Shown piece by piece: positions 1-10,628 of a DNA stretch of 64,000 bases. The stretch lies in assembly GCA_023213395.1 (NCBI GenBank), contig CM041465.1, positions 90,899,741 through 90,963,740 on the forward strand. The letters run 5' to 3'. The position numbers were made by a program, and so were the translations under genes. Below the pieces are notes generated by a model that was not told the origin of the DNA, made no database searches, and was given only the letters and a program-made list of their open reading frames with translations. Position 1 is the first letter of the stretch; each line of letters opens with the position of its first letter. This stretch comes from Cycas panzhihuaensis (Eukaryota > Cycadophyta).

Positions 1-1542
1 TACTTCACCTTCTTTGTATTACAACTCCGCATTTCCTCAATACCCCATTCCGCAAACCAATCCTAGCGTTAATCCATATGTTTGGTTTAACCCTTCACAC
101 TCGCTTTGAACTCATTCTTTATGTCATGAACGACAACCCCTGGCTTCATCCTTCCCTTAGTCATCCTCCTTACCTCAACATTGAGGCTAAGGAAGCCCTT
201 TCTTGATTACATGAGGTCCCTTTTTCCACAAGAGGTCCTATGGCATCCGTGCCTCCTTTTTTTCCTAAAATTACCAAAATTTTTAGGTGAATCTTCCTAG
301 GTTCCTACATCGCATATGCAAGCTTTTGCACTTGCATGTACTGACTTTATGTCATATGATTATGTGATGATGCGACTTTTTCCTAAATCACTTCAAAGTG
401 ATGCTTTGAAGTGGTTCTATCGCCTTCCTTCTGCATCTATTTTCTCTTTTCAACAATTGGTGGACTCATTTATTAATTATTTTGATGTTGCAAGGCCCTT
501 TGAGTTCGGAATTAAATCTTTGCTTGTGATAAAACAAAATCATGATGAAACTTCTCGAGACTTTGTTAGGAGGTTTCAGGATCAAGTCCATGCTTGTCAT
601 TCTCCTTTAGACTCCAGTCTCCTTTTTGACCTCTTTACCAATGCTTTAAGGCCCCATGTCCATTTGGAGGTCCTGAAGCTTGGTCCTCATACCTATGAAG
701 AAGCTATTGATAGATGCCTAGCCCTTGAAACTTTTATGATTCAAGCAAGGATTAAGAAAGTTGGCAAGTCATTACGACCTAAAAAATCAATTCAAACACC
801 TAAATCATCTCATTTTGAGCCAACTTATGACTAGCTTACCTCATCCATTAGATCATTGGAGCGAACTATAAATACTAAATTGCGTATTAACAACCCTCCT
901 CCTAATCCATCCAATCAAGAAGTTAAGGTTATACACCTCACTAAAGGAAAGAAACGTCAAAATCCTCCTACCCCTCCTCCAGTGAAGAAAACCAAATGGT
1001 GCTTATATCACCAAATCGACAATCATGATAGAAGTCAATGTTGTGTGGTACAAGCGATGAGTCATAAACCTCAACCTCAAGATGGTAAGACTTCTAAGCC
1101 TAATCAAGATCGACTTGTTCACAAGGACCCGTTGCCACACCATGAATCTAAGGAAAGTAAGGATAAAGATAAAGGCAAAACTAAGCAAGCAGAAGCTAGT
1201 GAAGATGAGGGTTTGGAATCTGATCCAACTAAGAAATCAAACACCACATATTATACAATGGGAAAACGAACTAGTAATCAAACTCGCCCACCTCCTAGAG
1301 GTGGAGAAGCCAAGAGAACCATCAATATGGTCAGGGTTACAAAGAACTCAGGGCCAACCAAATCACTTGATGATTTGACTATCAAGAATCCTGATTCTTT
1401 GCCGCTTGTTCCTCCTTGTCCTATTCGGTTCCGATCTATTCCTTTTACTCTAAGGGATGAATCCTTCTCTTTGGTTGAGGAGTTGAAGACAATTCTTGCA
1501 AGAATATCAGTTATGGATTTGCTAAAGTGTTGCCTCAAATAA
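1..1542 (+). pseudogene. gag: Gag of the Tat-like gypsy element, broken
   Basis: Two open stretches (316-834 and 856-1542), plus a degraded stretch before 316, make up a gag-like protein. Residues about 30-140 of the first stretch match the retrotransposon gag fold: ALKWFYRLP, then SFQQLVDSFINYF, then ETSRDFVRRFQDQV. The second stretch is Lys- and Pro-rich with one Cys/His motif (WCLYHQIDNHDRSQC) resembling the single knuckle of Tat/Athila gags. Gag would bind element RNA and form cytoplasmic particles. A stop at 832-834 separates the two parts, and further stops precede 316. No start can be assigned because the upstream frame is degenerate. Confidence 0.75.
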
Positions 1543-1659
1543 AGACAATCACTATTTGATGCTTTAGGAGTTCCCACTCCTAATATTTCACCTGGTCTGA
1601 CTCTCTCTTTTGATTTAGCTGCCTTGCCTAGTAATTCGAAACATGCTCCTAATGAAATT

Positions 1660-2196
1660 CCACCTTTCTACATTGAGATTTCTAAAGATGACATTAATAT
1701 TCACTAAGTCATTGCTGACGAAGGCTCATCTGTAAATGTGATTCCTCTTTGTCTTGTTAAAGACTTAGAAATTTCTGTTTTTGGACCATGTGAATGGATC
1801 TGTTAAGGCTATGACAAGAACCAGAAAATCCCTTTTGGACAGGTTGCTCTCCCTTTGATGTTAGAAGGGAAGACGATCTTGGTTGACCTAACTATCATTG
1901 ATTTAGACCTTGGATATAACATCCTCCTGGGTAGGCCATGGATTACCGAGATGTCCGCTGTTTGTTCCTCCCTCTTTGGTGAACTTAGGTTCATTCATGA
2001 AGGAGAATTAAAGATTGTTAAATGTAAACCAAAATCTGTTAAGCAGTTAGATCCTTTACTTGAAACTGTTGTAGAATCTGGAGAGTGTTCCAATTTTTCT
2101 GAGTATTTCTTTAAGTCTCTAGGTTTGGGACAATATTTTGCTATTGAAACCCTTGTTGTTCCTGAAACTGAAGTTAAGGACGTTAATATGATTTAG
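1660..2196 (+). pseudogene. Retropepsin-like protease of the Tat-like element
   Basis: The stretch keeps the two landmarks of gypsy aspartic proteases: a flap-proximal DEGSSVNVIP at about 1720, where D-x-G-S is the active site, and a C-terminal YNILLGRPWI near 1917-1946. In-frame stops at about 1707 and 1803 break the N-terminal half; the C-terminal half is open from 1855 to 2196. The protease would cut the Gag-Pol polyprotein. It lies directly after gag and before a long unconserved linker, which is usual for this group. It is inactive as it stands. Confidence 0.65.
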
Positions 2197-2891
2197 AAGA
2201 TACCTTTGGAGTCAGGTTCTTTATCTTCCTTTGTTCACGTGGAGATGGTTCAATCTACTTTGTCTCCTTTCCTAATTCTTCCTCTTCCAGAGGATGTCTT
2301 TTATGATGATAATTAAACTTGTGATAAGTCATCTTTATCGCAAGGAGTCATTCCCATTACTTCACCTAGAAATGAACAAGACTTCACATGTGCATTATGT
2401 CTTCCTTTGATTGGAAGTACCTTTAATAATCTTGTAATAACTGCGCATTCGCATAGATGATCAATTTCACCCCATGACTTTGTGCCTGTATCTAGTAGGG
2501 TTTCATTCCTTCTATCTCCCTTCTTTGTCACTTGGTTCAATTGACATGAGAAGAAGCTTTTGTTACATAGACACCCTATTTTTTCACCTGAAAGTGAAAT
2601 CCCTTTGCCGCCTTCTTCACTTGGGTCAAGTCGAACACCACCTAGAAAGATCAAGGAAGTTAATATGATTTCAATCATTTCTTTGCCTTCTCAGGGCTCC
2701 TTTCAAAACTCACAGTCACCTCTTGTCCATATATCTCCACCTTGCAATGTTCCTTTAATTAATCAATCTAGCTTCAAATAAGTGTTCACTTCAAGTTGGG
2801 ATTTTACAGATCATGTTACCCCTTTCACGCAAGCATCTTCGACTATTGATGTTTTCCCAACCCGAGATCATCAAGCTTTCAATAGTTCCCC
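2197..2891 (+). pseudogene. Protease-RT linker of the Tat-like element, degraded
   Basis: A broken reading frame rich in Ser, Pro and Leu (open parts 2474-2668 and 2560-2781) bridges protease and RT. No domain is recognisable. The host frame is cut at 2891 by the inserted LTR element and continues at 5416, so this is one linker split by an insertion. Confidence 0.45.
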
Positions 2892-3125
2892 TGATAAATA
2901 TTTATGTAATACTCTTTAAATATCATTTTAAAGGTATTTAAGGAACCTAATTAGCAATTACTGCATGGAACACACGTCCTACATACAACCAACTCAAGTT
3001 TGTATAAATATGTAAGTCATTTCTTCAAGAAATGAATGAAGAGAGAAGTTACTCTTTTCTCCTCTTAGTCTAGCATTCTTGTGCATGCTCAAGGCCAGAA
3101 GGTGCTTCAATCCAAAGGCATATCA
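2892..3125 (+). repeat. 5' LTR of the 2.5-kb element
   Basis: 234 bp, TG...CA ends. It contains a TATA-like TATAAATATG near 3003-3012. Relative to the 3' copy it lacks about 21 bp around 2962 (the ggtatataggcgacatgtcc stretch), and there are scattered substitutions, so the insertion is not recent. Confidence 0.85.
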
Positions 3126-3127
3126 AT

Positions 3128-3139
3128 TGGTATCAGAGC
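3128..3139 (+). promoter_or_regulatory. Primer-binding site (initiator-Met tRNA)
   Basis: TGGTATCAGAGC two bases after the LTR end is complementary to the 3' end of plant initiator-Met tRNA, the usual primer for minus-strand synthesis. Confidence 0.85.
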
Positions 3140-3440
3140 TTAGTCGGTCTCTAGGGATCTTATCATTAATATTCTTCAATGGTTATCTCTTCTTCCACAC
3201 CATCTTTTCAATTGAAGGGTACACCAACCTCTTCCTTCCTTCCTTTGACAATTGAATTTGGTGGGATAATCCTCTGTAAGTGGGCTGTGCACGCGCATCA
3301 CAACTTAATTTTTGTTCAAATAATTTTCACTTTTCAATCTTGGGTTTGCAGTTCATTACATAGGAGGAAGGATGGATTCTACTACTCCACAGTGCCAAGA
3401 ATGAGTGAAAAGACCTCAAGCAAACTACCGAATAACATTC

Positions 3441-3585
3441 CAGTACCGACGCATCCTACGATTTGACCCCGAGACTGGGAGTCTAGTGTTTTCTTCTATA
3501 GAGTGAGAAGAATTGCAGTACCGTCGTGTCTAAAGATTCAACCTTGAGATTGATAGCCCAGTGTTTTCTTCTCTAGAGTGAGAAG
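3441..3585 (+). repeat. Two-copy 75-bp tandem repeat inside the 2.5-kb element
   Basis: The unit starts CAGTACCG and ends TAGAGTGAGAAG. Copies begin at 3441 and 3516. A weaker third copy may precede it near 3370-3410. No coding meaning is seen. Confidence 0.7.
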
Positions 3586-4059
3586 TGGATTCTACCCTAA
3601 GGCGACAAGAACAAGTGGAGAGGGAGAGAGGGTTCATGGAGTTCCGATAGGAACAACGACGCTTTTGTGTCCTACTGGTCTAATAATTCAATTCCGCGTC
3701 TGGCTCTTCAGTGATTTTACCTTCACCGCGGGGAGTTGCTACCTCAGAGAGACCACTAGTTGATATCATTGATGAAAGACGCCAACAAAGATTAGAGATG
3801 AACGTCGCTCGTGCACGACGATCATCGCCCCAACTACCATAGATGAACGATTTCCTAGAATGATTACGACTACGACCAAAGCCTGGTGAATCTCACCTTC
3901 ATGCAATAGGAGGACCAAACTTGTTTATGAGTGAAAGTAGTACATGCTCGAATCCTGAAACCACCCAACATAGTAGTAACTCATGGACCTCTTCATTGCC
4001 ACTCGGCATTTGACCTACTCCACAATATTCTCTCTCAACCCCCCGACTTTCTATAGCCT

Positions 4060-4263
4060 CTACTGTAGCAAGCCCTAACGAAAATACAGAGGAACAAGAC
4101 AATGGAAATCTTCCTAATCTCGATTCTATGCTTTCTTCACCGCATCTCATCCGAGCCAAGGTTGTATGCAAGGCTTGGAATTCCACGATTTCCTCGTCGC
4201 CGACCTTCAGGGTGCTTTGGGATACCTTTAATTGGAACCCCTGCAAACATTATCTGGTGGCAT
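4060..4263 (+). pseudogene. F-box-like gene fragment carried by the LTR element
   Basis: A frame open from about 4011 to the stop at 4263 ends with RAKVVCKAWNSTISSSPTF, then RVLW and further aromatic residues. This is the wording of the second half of a plant F-box: a basic R-x-x-VCK-x-W motif, then an N-S-x-I-S-S-P-x-F loop. An LP pair about 15 residues earlier could mark the F-box start. In SCF ubiquitin ligases the F-box binds Skp1. There is no substrate-binding repeat after it, and the frame stops within 25 residues of the motif, so this would be a captured exon fragment. It is recognised from motif pattern only. A longer minus-strand frame over the same bases looks like a shadow. Confidence 0.5.
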
Positions 4264-4619
4264 AGCACACAAGCGAAGGGTCACATGGTATAATTCTCTT
4301 TAACCCTTTATTAAATCGTTGGTTTCGAATATATTTGAATTGGATCTACTCACCCTTGTCTCTCCTCCTATGTGCGACAACAATGAAGCCGAACAAAACT
4401 TCAAAACCTACGTAGATGAAGCCAACGTCATCCAAAACATATGTCGCTCATGTTGCCCGTTCGATTAATTCGACATAACCTAAAGTTCTAACACTTAGGA
4501 ATATGTGAATTAAAATATTCTAAAGTTTGTCTTACATTGTTTTCTTTTATGAAAACAATAATTATTAATATTGCTATTGTTGAGTAGTTTTCAAGGTAAA
4601 AGGAGGAAGTTGTGAGTAT

Positions 4620-4985
4620 ACGACCATAAGCCCTTTATAGGCAGGCGTACCTTAGACCACCTACTCAGGATATATCTCCTTCAATATCATTTTAGGGCAC
4701 ATTGCCATAAGCCCCCTCCTTAGGCAGGTGTGACCTGAACATTGGTAAGTGAGCATACTTCATTTTTTCCGTGTACAATGGGCATATTGTCATAAGCCCT
4801 CTCCATAGGCAGACATCCCATATCATTCTTCTGAAATTCTTGTACAATGGATATATTGCCATAAGCCCTCTCCTAAGGCAGGCGTACTTTGTATAATTTC
4901 TCATTGGTAGCTATAGTTCTGAGATAAATTTTCTTTTACGGACATATTGCCATAAGCCCTGTCCATAGGCAGGCATACCCCACAC
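4620..4985 (+). repeat. Five-copy minisatellite inside the 2.5-kb element
   Basis: The core CATAAGCCC...TAGGCAGGCGTAC recurs at about 4624, 4706, 4791, 4860 and 4951, often preceded by ACATATTGC. Spacing is irregular (about 70-90 bp) because the linkers between cores differ in length. It lies 175 bp before the polypurine tract. Confidence 0.8.
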
Positions 4986-5148
4986 AAATACCATGTCTCA
5001 TGGTCAAGAGGATCAGTCTCAATCAAACATCACTGAGTTGTTGTTTTCGACACTTGACAACGGCAAAACCAAGCAACATATTTCTGAAGTAGCTCTCCAA
5101 CAACATTTTCCCCATCTTCAATAGAAATTAGAGCCAATTTCTTTTTAA

Positions 5149-5160
5149 GCAGGGAGGAAA
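5149..5160 (+). promoter_or_regulatory. Polypurine tract of the 2.5-kb element
   Basis: GCAGGGAGGAAA lies directly before the 3' LTR, the expected place for the plus-strand primer. Confidence 0.8.
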
Positions 5161-5415
5161 TGATAAGTATTTATGTAACACTCTTTAAGTATCATTTTAA
5201 AGGTACTTAAAGAACCTGATTAGCAATTAGGTATATAGGCGACATGTCCTGCATGGAACACACATGTCCTACATACAACCAACTCAAGTTTGTATAAATA
5301 TGTAAGTCATTTCTTCAAGAAATGAATGAAGAGAGAAGTTACTCTTTCCTCCTCTTAGTGTAGCATTCTTGTGCATGCTCAATGCCGAAAGGTGCTTCAA
5401 TCCAAAGGCATATCA
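5161..5415 (+). repeat. 3' LTR of the 2.5-kb element
   Basis: 255 bp, TGATAAGTATT...GGCATATCA. It is longer than the 5' copy by an internal stretch, so the 5' copy probably suffered the deletion. Confidence 0.85.
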
Positions 5416-6570
5416 GCCCCTCTTATGAGATCGTTACCTTGCCTCTCCACTAAGGTTAATAATTTCGTTCTCATGGATCTTTATCATTTAGACCATTTTG
5501 AGAATGATGAGGCGATTTTGGAACATCTAGTTGGATCTTCACCTAGTCTTCCTCCCAATCATCATAAGCTAGGTTTCACTAAACAAATACTTCTTGACAA
5601 ACAATTGGCTGATTCCCATCAACTTTCAGAGGAAGCTATGTCTTTTGTAGACCTTGCCCCTCCTCATTTTGAGAAAGGGAACACTATGCTTATTGGTGAT
5701 ACTATTGATATTGACTTGGAGCTAGGTGATGCTCTAAAGATAATCAAAGTTGGAGCCAATTGTTCTCCTGAGGAAATCCTTCAACTTAAAAGTCTTTTCG
5801 TGTGTTTAGTTCCATTTTTGCTTGGGATTATAGTAATATGCATGGCCTTCACCCAAATGTTGTTGTTCACAATATCACCACCATCTTAGGCATTAAGCCA
5901 AAACGTCAAAAGCAAAAACCCATACATCCTCATCTGTCAACCATAATTAAACAAGAGATTGAGAAACTTTTGAAAGCTGGATTTATAGAAAGTATTGACT
6001 ATTCTCAGTGGATTTTAGACATAGTCCTTGTTGCTAACAAGAACGGATCTATCCGCATGTGCATCAATTTTCGTAATATCAATGACACTTGTCCCAAGGA
6101 CAACTTCCCCTCCCTTTCTTAGACCAGATTTGGGGTCAGACCGTAGGTTTTGAAGTTCTCTCTCTTATGGACGATTTCTTGGGTTACAATCAGATCCTTA
6201 TTTCTCTTGAGGATTGGCATAAGACAAATTTTATGACTCCTTGGGGCACTTTTGCCTATAAATTCATGCCATTTGGTCTTAAAAATATTAGAGCCATATA
6301 CCAACGGGCTATGGTATTCATATTCCGTGACTTTATTGGTATTATAATCGCGGTCTATTTGGACGACATGTTTGCTCTATTACGATGATGACAGGATTAT
6401 GTACGAGATTTATGAGCCATCTTCGAGAGATGTCGCAAGATTCGTCTTTGTTTGAACCCAAACAAGTGTGTATTTGCCATCACATCGGGTAGGATGTTGG
6501 GTAATATAGTTTTACATGATGGGATTAGGATTGACCCAAACAAGGTTAAAGCTATCATTGAAATGTTCCC
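5416..6570 (+). pseudogene. pol: Reverse transcriptase of the Tat-like gypsy element
   Basis: After the nested element the pol frame resumes. The start of RT is seen in LKAGFIESIDYSQW (about 5970-6010) and RMCINFRNINDTCPKDNFP, the gypsy R-x-C-x-D-Y-R-x-L-N block with changes. A second piece (6089-6388) holds the palm: MPFGLKNIRAIYQRAM, then AVYLDDM, so the two catalytic aspartates survive. Frameshifts or stops occur near 5800, 6119 and 6385. The thumb (6390-6570) survives as degraded sequence with NKVKAIIEM. This enzyme would copy element RNA to DNA. It is inactive as it stands. Confidence 0.8.
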
Positions 6571-7020
6571 CCCTTAAATGCAAAAGCAAGTGAAGTCATT
6601 TCTTAGAAAACTTGGTTTCCTTCAATGTTTCATTGCTAATTTTGCCTTGGATGCTAAACCCCTTACAAACCTGTTGAAGAAAGAAGCCTCCCTCACTTGG
6701 ACTCCTCGTGCACAAGAGTCCTTTGATAAGTTGAAACAAGCATTAATCTTTACTCTTGTCCTTGTTCCTCCTGTATTCGATAAGCCCTTCATTTTGTACA
6801 CATCTTCCACTGAAGAGTCTTTGGCTGGTATGCTGGCTTAGGAGGATGATTTTGGTAAGGAGCGAGCTATTTATTTTATAAGCAGAACATTGGTTGCAAC
6901 GGAACTTCATTACCCTTTTGCTAAGAAAGAGTGTCTTTCATTAGTCTTTGCCACTTAGAAGTTGCACCATTACCTTTTAGGCAACACTATTCTTTTTATC
7001 GTTCAATCGGATCGAGTCAG
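6571..7020 (+). pseudogene. Gypsy RNase H domain of the Tat-like element
   Basis: The connection and RNase H of gypsy pol are visible: FLRKLGFLQCFIANFA, then LTWTPRAQESFDKLKQAL, then a degraded core PFILYTSSTEESLAGML, in which the first catalytic D of the usual L-x-x-D-A-S is replaced. A stop at 6839-6841 and a frame change near 6930 break it. It normally removes the RNA strand after reverse transcription. Confidence 0.7.
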
Positions 7021-8500
7021 GTACTTACTAAGGTTGATCTTATAGGCCATTTGGGTAAATGGGCCCTGTTATTACAAGAGTTTGATTTGCATATTGTCAA
7101 TCGGAAATTTAAAAAAGGAATGGTTGTTGCTGAGATGATGGCCAAAACATTGTTACCAAATCCTTCGAATGAAATTGTTGATGATAGACTTCCTAATGAG
7201 CATGTCCTCCAAGTGGAGATTCTTCATTCGGAAGATACCTGGTACAAAAAAATTAAGTCCTATTTGCATAATCAAACCCTTCCTTCCTCTTCTTCTTTAA
7301 AAAAGAGAAGGAGAATTCAGGTTGCTGCCCGCCAGTATTTGTTGCTTGACGGCATTCTCTATAAGCGTTCATTTGATGGAATCTTGTTGAGATGTCTTTC
7401 GCTTGACGAAGCTCATACCGCTTTGGTTGAGTGTCATGACGATATTTGTGGAGGCCATTTCGATGGTCAATTTACCGTTCAACGCATTTTGTGCATGAGA
7501 TATTATTGGCCGTCATTGTTTAAGGATGCTCATGCTTATGTTCGTAAGTGTGAGAAATGTTAATCATATGCTACATTGATTCATCAACTTGCACAAGGTC
7601 TCAAGTCCATAATCTCTCCTTGGCCCTTTTTTCAATGGGGTTTAGACCTTATTGGGCAGATTTTCCCTCCATCTTTGAATGGACATAAGTTCATCATCAC
7701 TGCTACTAAATATTTTACGTAGTGGAGCAAAGCCATTCCTTTAGTTTCGCCTATAGGAAAGATAGTTGCTACATTTATTTTCCAACATATTATTTGTAGG
7801 TTTGGTGTGTAAGATGTTATCATTATGAATAACAGGACTTCGTTTTATAATCCACATGTGAAAGAACTATTTGAGAAGTTTCGTATCACCCATCGATTTT
7901 CGGCCCTATACCATCCCCAAGTTAATGGCCAGGTTGAAGCATTCAATAAAACTTTAGCTAAGATTCTAGCAAAGACTGTGACCACCTCACACCGTGATTG
8001 GCATACACAATGATTCCCTGCATTGTGGGCATACCACACATCGATTAGGAATGCCACTGCCATGGCAACATTCTTTTTAGTTTATGGCATTGAAGTTGTT
8101 CTACCTTTGGAGGTGGAAATTCCACCTCTACGTATTTCCTTGAAAGAATTTATTGATGAATAGTTTTAGAGAGAAGCTCATCTTTTAGAGCTTGAGAAGG
8201 TTGATGAAACACATTTAACTACTTTACAAAACAATTTGGCTTCTAAAGCTAGAGCTCCAGCTGCACATGATAAGCTGTTGAGACCTCATAGGTTTCACGT
8301 TTGAGATAAAGTCTTGAAACTTGAGTACTTGCATGATAAACAACGTAAATTTGCACCTAAGTGGGTGGGACCATATCTGGTAGTTGAAGATCTAGATAAT
8401 GGTGCCTACCGTGTTTCTACTTTAGAAGGATTAGAGCTCCAAAAGCCTATTAATTCACAATTTTTATGAAGGTTTTACGTTGAATCTTCACTTTCTCTGC
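7021..8500 (+). pseudogene. Integrase of the Tat-like gypsy element
   Basis: The N-terminal HHCC zinc domain lies at about 7430-7563 (H...H, then C-E-K-C). The core follows with WGLDLIG (first D), a degraded second site where the usual D reads as N in IMNNRTSFY, and QVEAFNK carrying the E. Next come YHPQVNGQVEA and the Tat-type LVYGIEVVLPLEVEIPPL. The C-terminal barrel reads KFAPKWVGPYLVVEDL and GAYRVSTLEG. In-frame stops occur at about 7561, 7723, 7812, 8011, 8161 and 8302. The enzyme would insert the DNA copy. Confidence 0.8.
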
Positions 8501-9547
8501 AATGAGGGTAAACTCTGGCTCCGAAAGCATTATTGTCTGATGAGCTAAAACTGGGGACAATCTCCTTTTTCATTGCTTCTATTATCAATCGAGTTCTTTG
8601 AAGTTTTCTTATACATGATTTGTTCCTAATGGCCATGTAAGACAATTGTCCTTTCTATAGGCATAGGCATTGGTCATCAGGACTACACCTCTGTCTTGGG
8701 TGTTCTCTTACGTTTTTTCTTAGGCTTCTCATTTGAGCTCCAAGTTCAAAAGAGAAGTTAGGGCCAGAGTTCTATCGTTAGAAGTTGTAAGCAAATAGGG
8801 AACTTAAGTTATCAACTTCAATTAGTATGTGAGTTGCTTAGCTTGTTCTTCATATTTACCTTTTAGCATTGAGGTTCTGGTTTGCTTGTACACTGCTCAT
8901 ATATATTAACTTACAATCCTTGGTTATCTTTATTACACTCTTAAGGTGATTACTCATTTTGTTGCCTTCCCCGTTGCACTCAGAGACGTCGTGATTTAGA
9001 GTTCCTTTTGCTCTCGGCGGTTTATTCTTTAAGGAGTTTGGTTGACACCTCTCATTACTTTAGCTTCACTAAAAAGGGATAGTCTTTGTTGTACTGAGAA
9101 AAGTTATTTCATGACTAGGTGAGTTATTGAGTCGTTCAATTGTAAATATTGAAAAGTTGATATAAAATTAAAAAAAAAAGAGGAAAGATCAAAAGAGAAA
9201 AAGAAAAAATCATCAAAAATGAAAAGTATGAAAGTTCTTGGTTCATTTATATCACCCTCTTGTTATTCGGGGCAAGTCGCATGAGGGCTTTGTCTCCCCC
9301 TATATTCATTATAGGTCGGGTTCATTTGGGTGCGTCAATCAAGACCTGTGGATCCAATTGCGTGGGTCCACCATGGCCTTAGTTGTGATCGAAACCTATT
9401 TGACATCTTTTTTGTTTCTGTTATTTGCCTAGTTATGATCTTACCTTTCTCTCTTTACAGTTGAAACTGCTTTTCCATTTATCACCTCTGATTCCTCATT
9501 GATTGATTCTCGCCACTTACCTTCATCTATCATTTAGTCTCTGAGTT
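8501..9547 (+). other. Spacer between integrase and the second RNase H
   Basis: No complete domain is seen. It carries many stops in all frames, an A-rich run at 9165-9220 and a 64-codon open stretch (9238-9432) without recognised similarity. It lies inside the Tat-like element. Confidence 0.4.
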
Positions 9548-9985
9548 TTGGTTTCTATTCTTCCCATGGCATTGAGTATATATACTAACGGAGGTAGTAG
9601 AGGCAACCTGGGATCATCTGCTGTTGCATGGGTGATTTATGATCAATCAGGGAATCTATTTACTTCTGCTGGTTTATTCCTACCTAGGGCAACCGATAAT
9701 GAAGCTAAATATATTGTCATTATAGGAGCTTTGACTGATGTGTTACATTCCTACCATGGTCCCATTAGTCTTTATTCTGACTCTCAAGTTGTAGTTTATC
9801 AGTTGGTTGGTATATATCATACCCATTCTCCACAGCTCCTTGCTCTTCATCATCAGGCTTCACTATTGATGTCTTCATTTTCTTCAGTTACTATTCAATA
9901 TCTCATGTGGCTATAATACTGAAGCTGATGCCTTAGTCTCTCATATTTTGAGGAACTATCTTGGATAGTTTTTGTTTTATGCTAG
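9548..9985 (+). pseudogene. Additional RNase H domain (aRNH type) downstream of integrase
   Basis: A 122-codon open stretch (9548-9916) plus a frameshifted tail. It matches plant/archaeal-type RNase HI: a start IYTNGGSRGNLGSSAVAWVI, where families have D-G-G-S-R-G-N-P-G, then a NEAKY helix with the catalytic E, then SLYSDSQVVVYQLVG with a catalytic D. The tail reads NTEADALVSHILR, the last conserved block. The first catalytic Asp is Asn here. Acquired RNase H copies of this type are known in Tat-lineage elements, usually between the first RNase H and integrase; here none is visible there and it lies about 1 kb after integrase. Confidence 0.75.
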
Positions 9986-10628
9986 GGGCATTACTCTGGA
10001 ATGAGTATAAACTTCACTCCGGGATGAGTATAAACTATCATGTAAGTATTGGAAAGAAAAAAAAAACAGAAATAACCAAAAGGAAACAAAAATTTTCATG
10101 ATTTTTCATTTTTAGTTGTAATATAGAACATATGTGTTTTGATTGTACATTTTAACATAGGGAAACAAAGGGGGGGAATGGGGGGAATAAGGTTAGAATC
10201 AATATTTCACCCATACATTTGTAACCTTTGAAACTAGAAATGAAAGTGATATATATATATATATAGATATGAGTACATCATTGTCAAAATACATGGTCAT
10301 GATTATAGAGCCTCACTGGGCATATGTACATTGTCATAACTACATGATCTCTCGAGTCCCCATGCTTATGGAGCTCCTACCCTCCTCCTCATCCCCTCCC
10401 TATATATAAACATGCTCATTCTTGTGACGGATGATGGGAGCTGCTTTGTCCTCCTCTCTGTTGTCCTTCTTGATGTTGACCTTGAGAGTGACTATGAGTT
10501 GACTTTCTCTTAGGTGGCCATCGTCTCCCCTACTGAACGGTCGTGTTGCCTGATGGAGTCACTCTTCCACCTACCTATGGAATCGCCATCCTCATGAGGT
10601 GGCATTGCTTATCCTCCGCTGATCGTAG
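9986..10628 (+). other. Non-coding stretch between the second RNase H and the antisense ORF
   Basis: No gene is seen. It has a short tandem repeat of GGGATGAGTATAAACT type at about 9995-10035, a purine-rich G-run at 10161-10192 that resembles a polypurine tract but has no LTR-like start after it, and a (TA)n tract at 10250-10264. Confidence 0.5.

Larger units (their letters stand above)
2892..5415 (+). mobile_element. Non-autonomous 2.5-kb LTR element nested in the gypsy pol region
   Basis: Two direct repeats, 2892-3125 and 5161-5415, both start with TG and end with ATATCA. The first is followed after two bases by a primer-binding site; the second is preceded by a polypurine tract. The 5-bp flanks are TCCCC (2887-2891) and GCCCC (5416-5420), a target-site duplication with one change. 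The interior of about 2.0 kb has no gag, RT or integrase similarity, so the element would depend on proteins from another family. It holds an F-box-like fragment and two tandem arrays. Size and structure fit a small LARD-type element, larger than a typical TRIM. Removing it joins the gypsy linker at 2891 to 5421. Confidence 0.85.

Noticed and set aside
3128-3139. tRNA gene fragments at TGGTATCAGAGC sites
   Set aside because: These 12-15-base matches are primer-binding sites next to LTR ends; no cloverleaf is present.
3899-4246. 115-codon minus-strand ORF over the F-box-like fragment
   Set aside because: The plus-strand reading has a recognisable motif; the minus-strand one does not.
4620-4985. 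CRISPR-like array
   Set aside because: Irregular spacing, imperfect cores, inside a plant LTR element; a minisatellite explains it.
9548-9916. Host RNase HI gene
   Set aside because: It lies inside the Tat-like element with the acquired RNase H pattern and a changed catalytic residue.
10161-10192. G-rich run resembling a polypurine tract
   Set aside because: No TG-starting LTR-like sequence follows and the antisense ORF lies beyond it, so it probably is not the end of the element.
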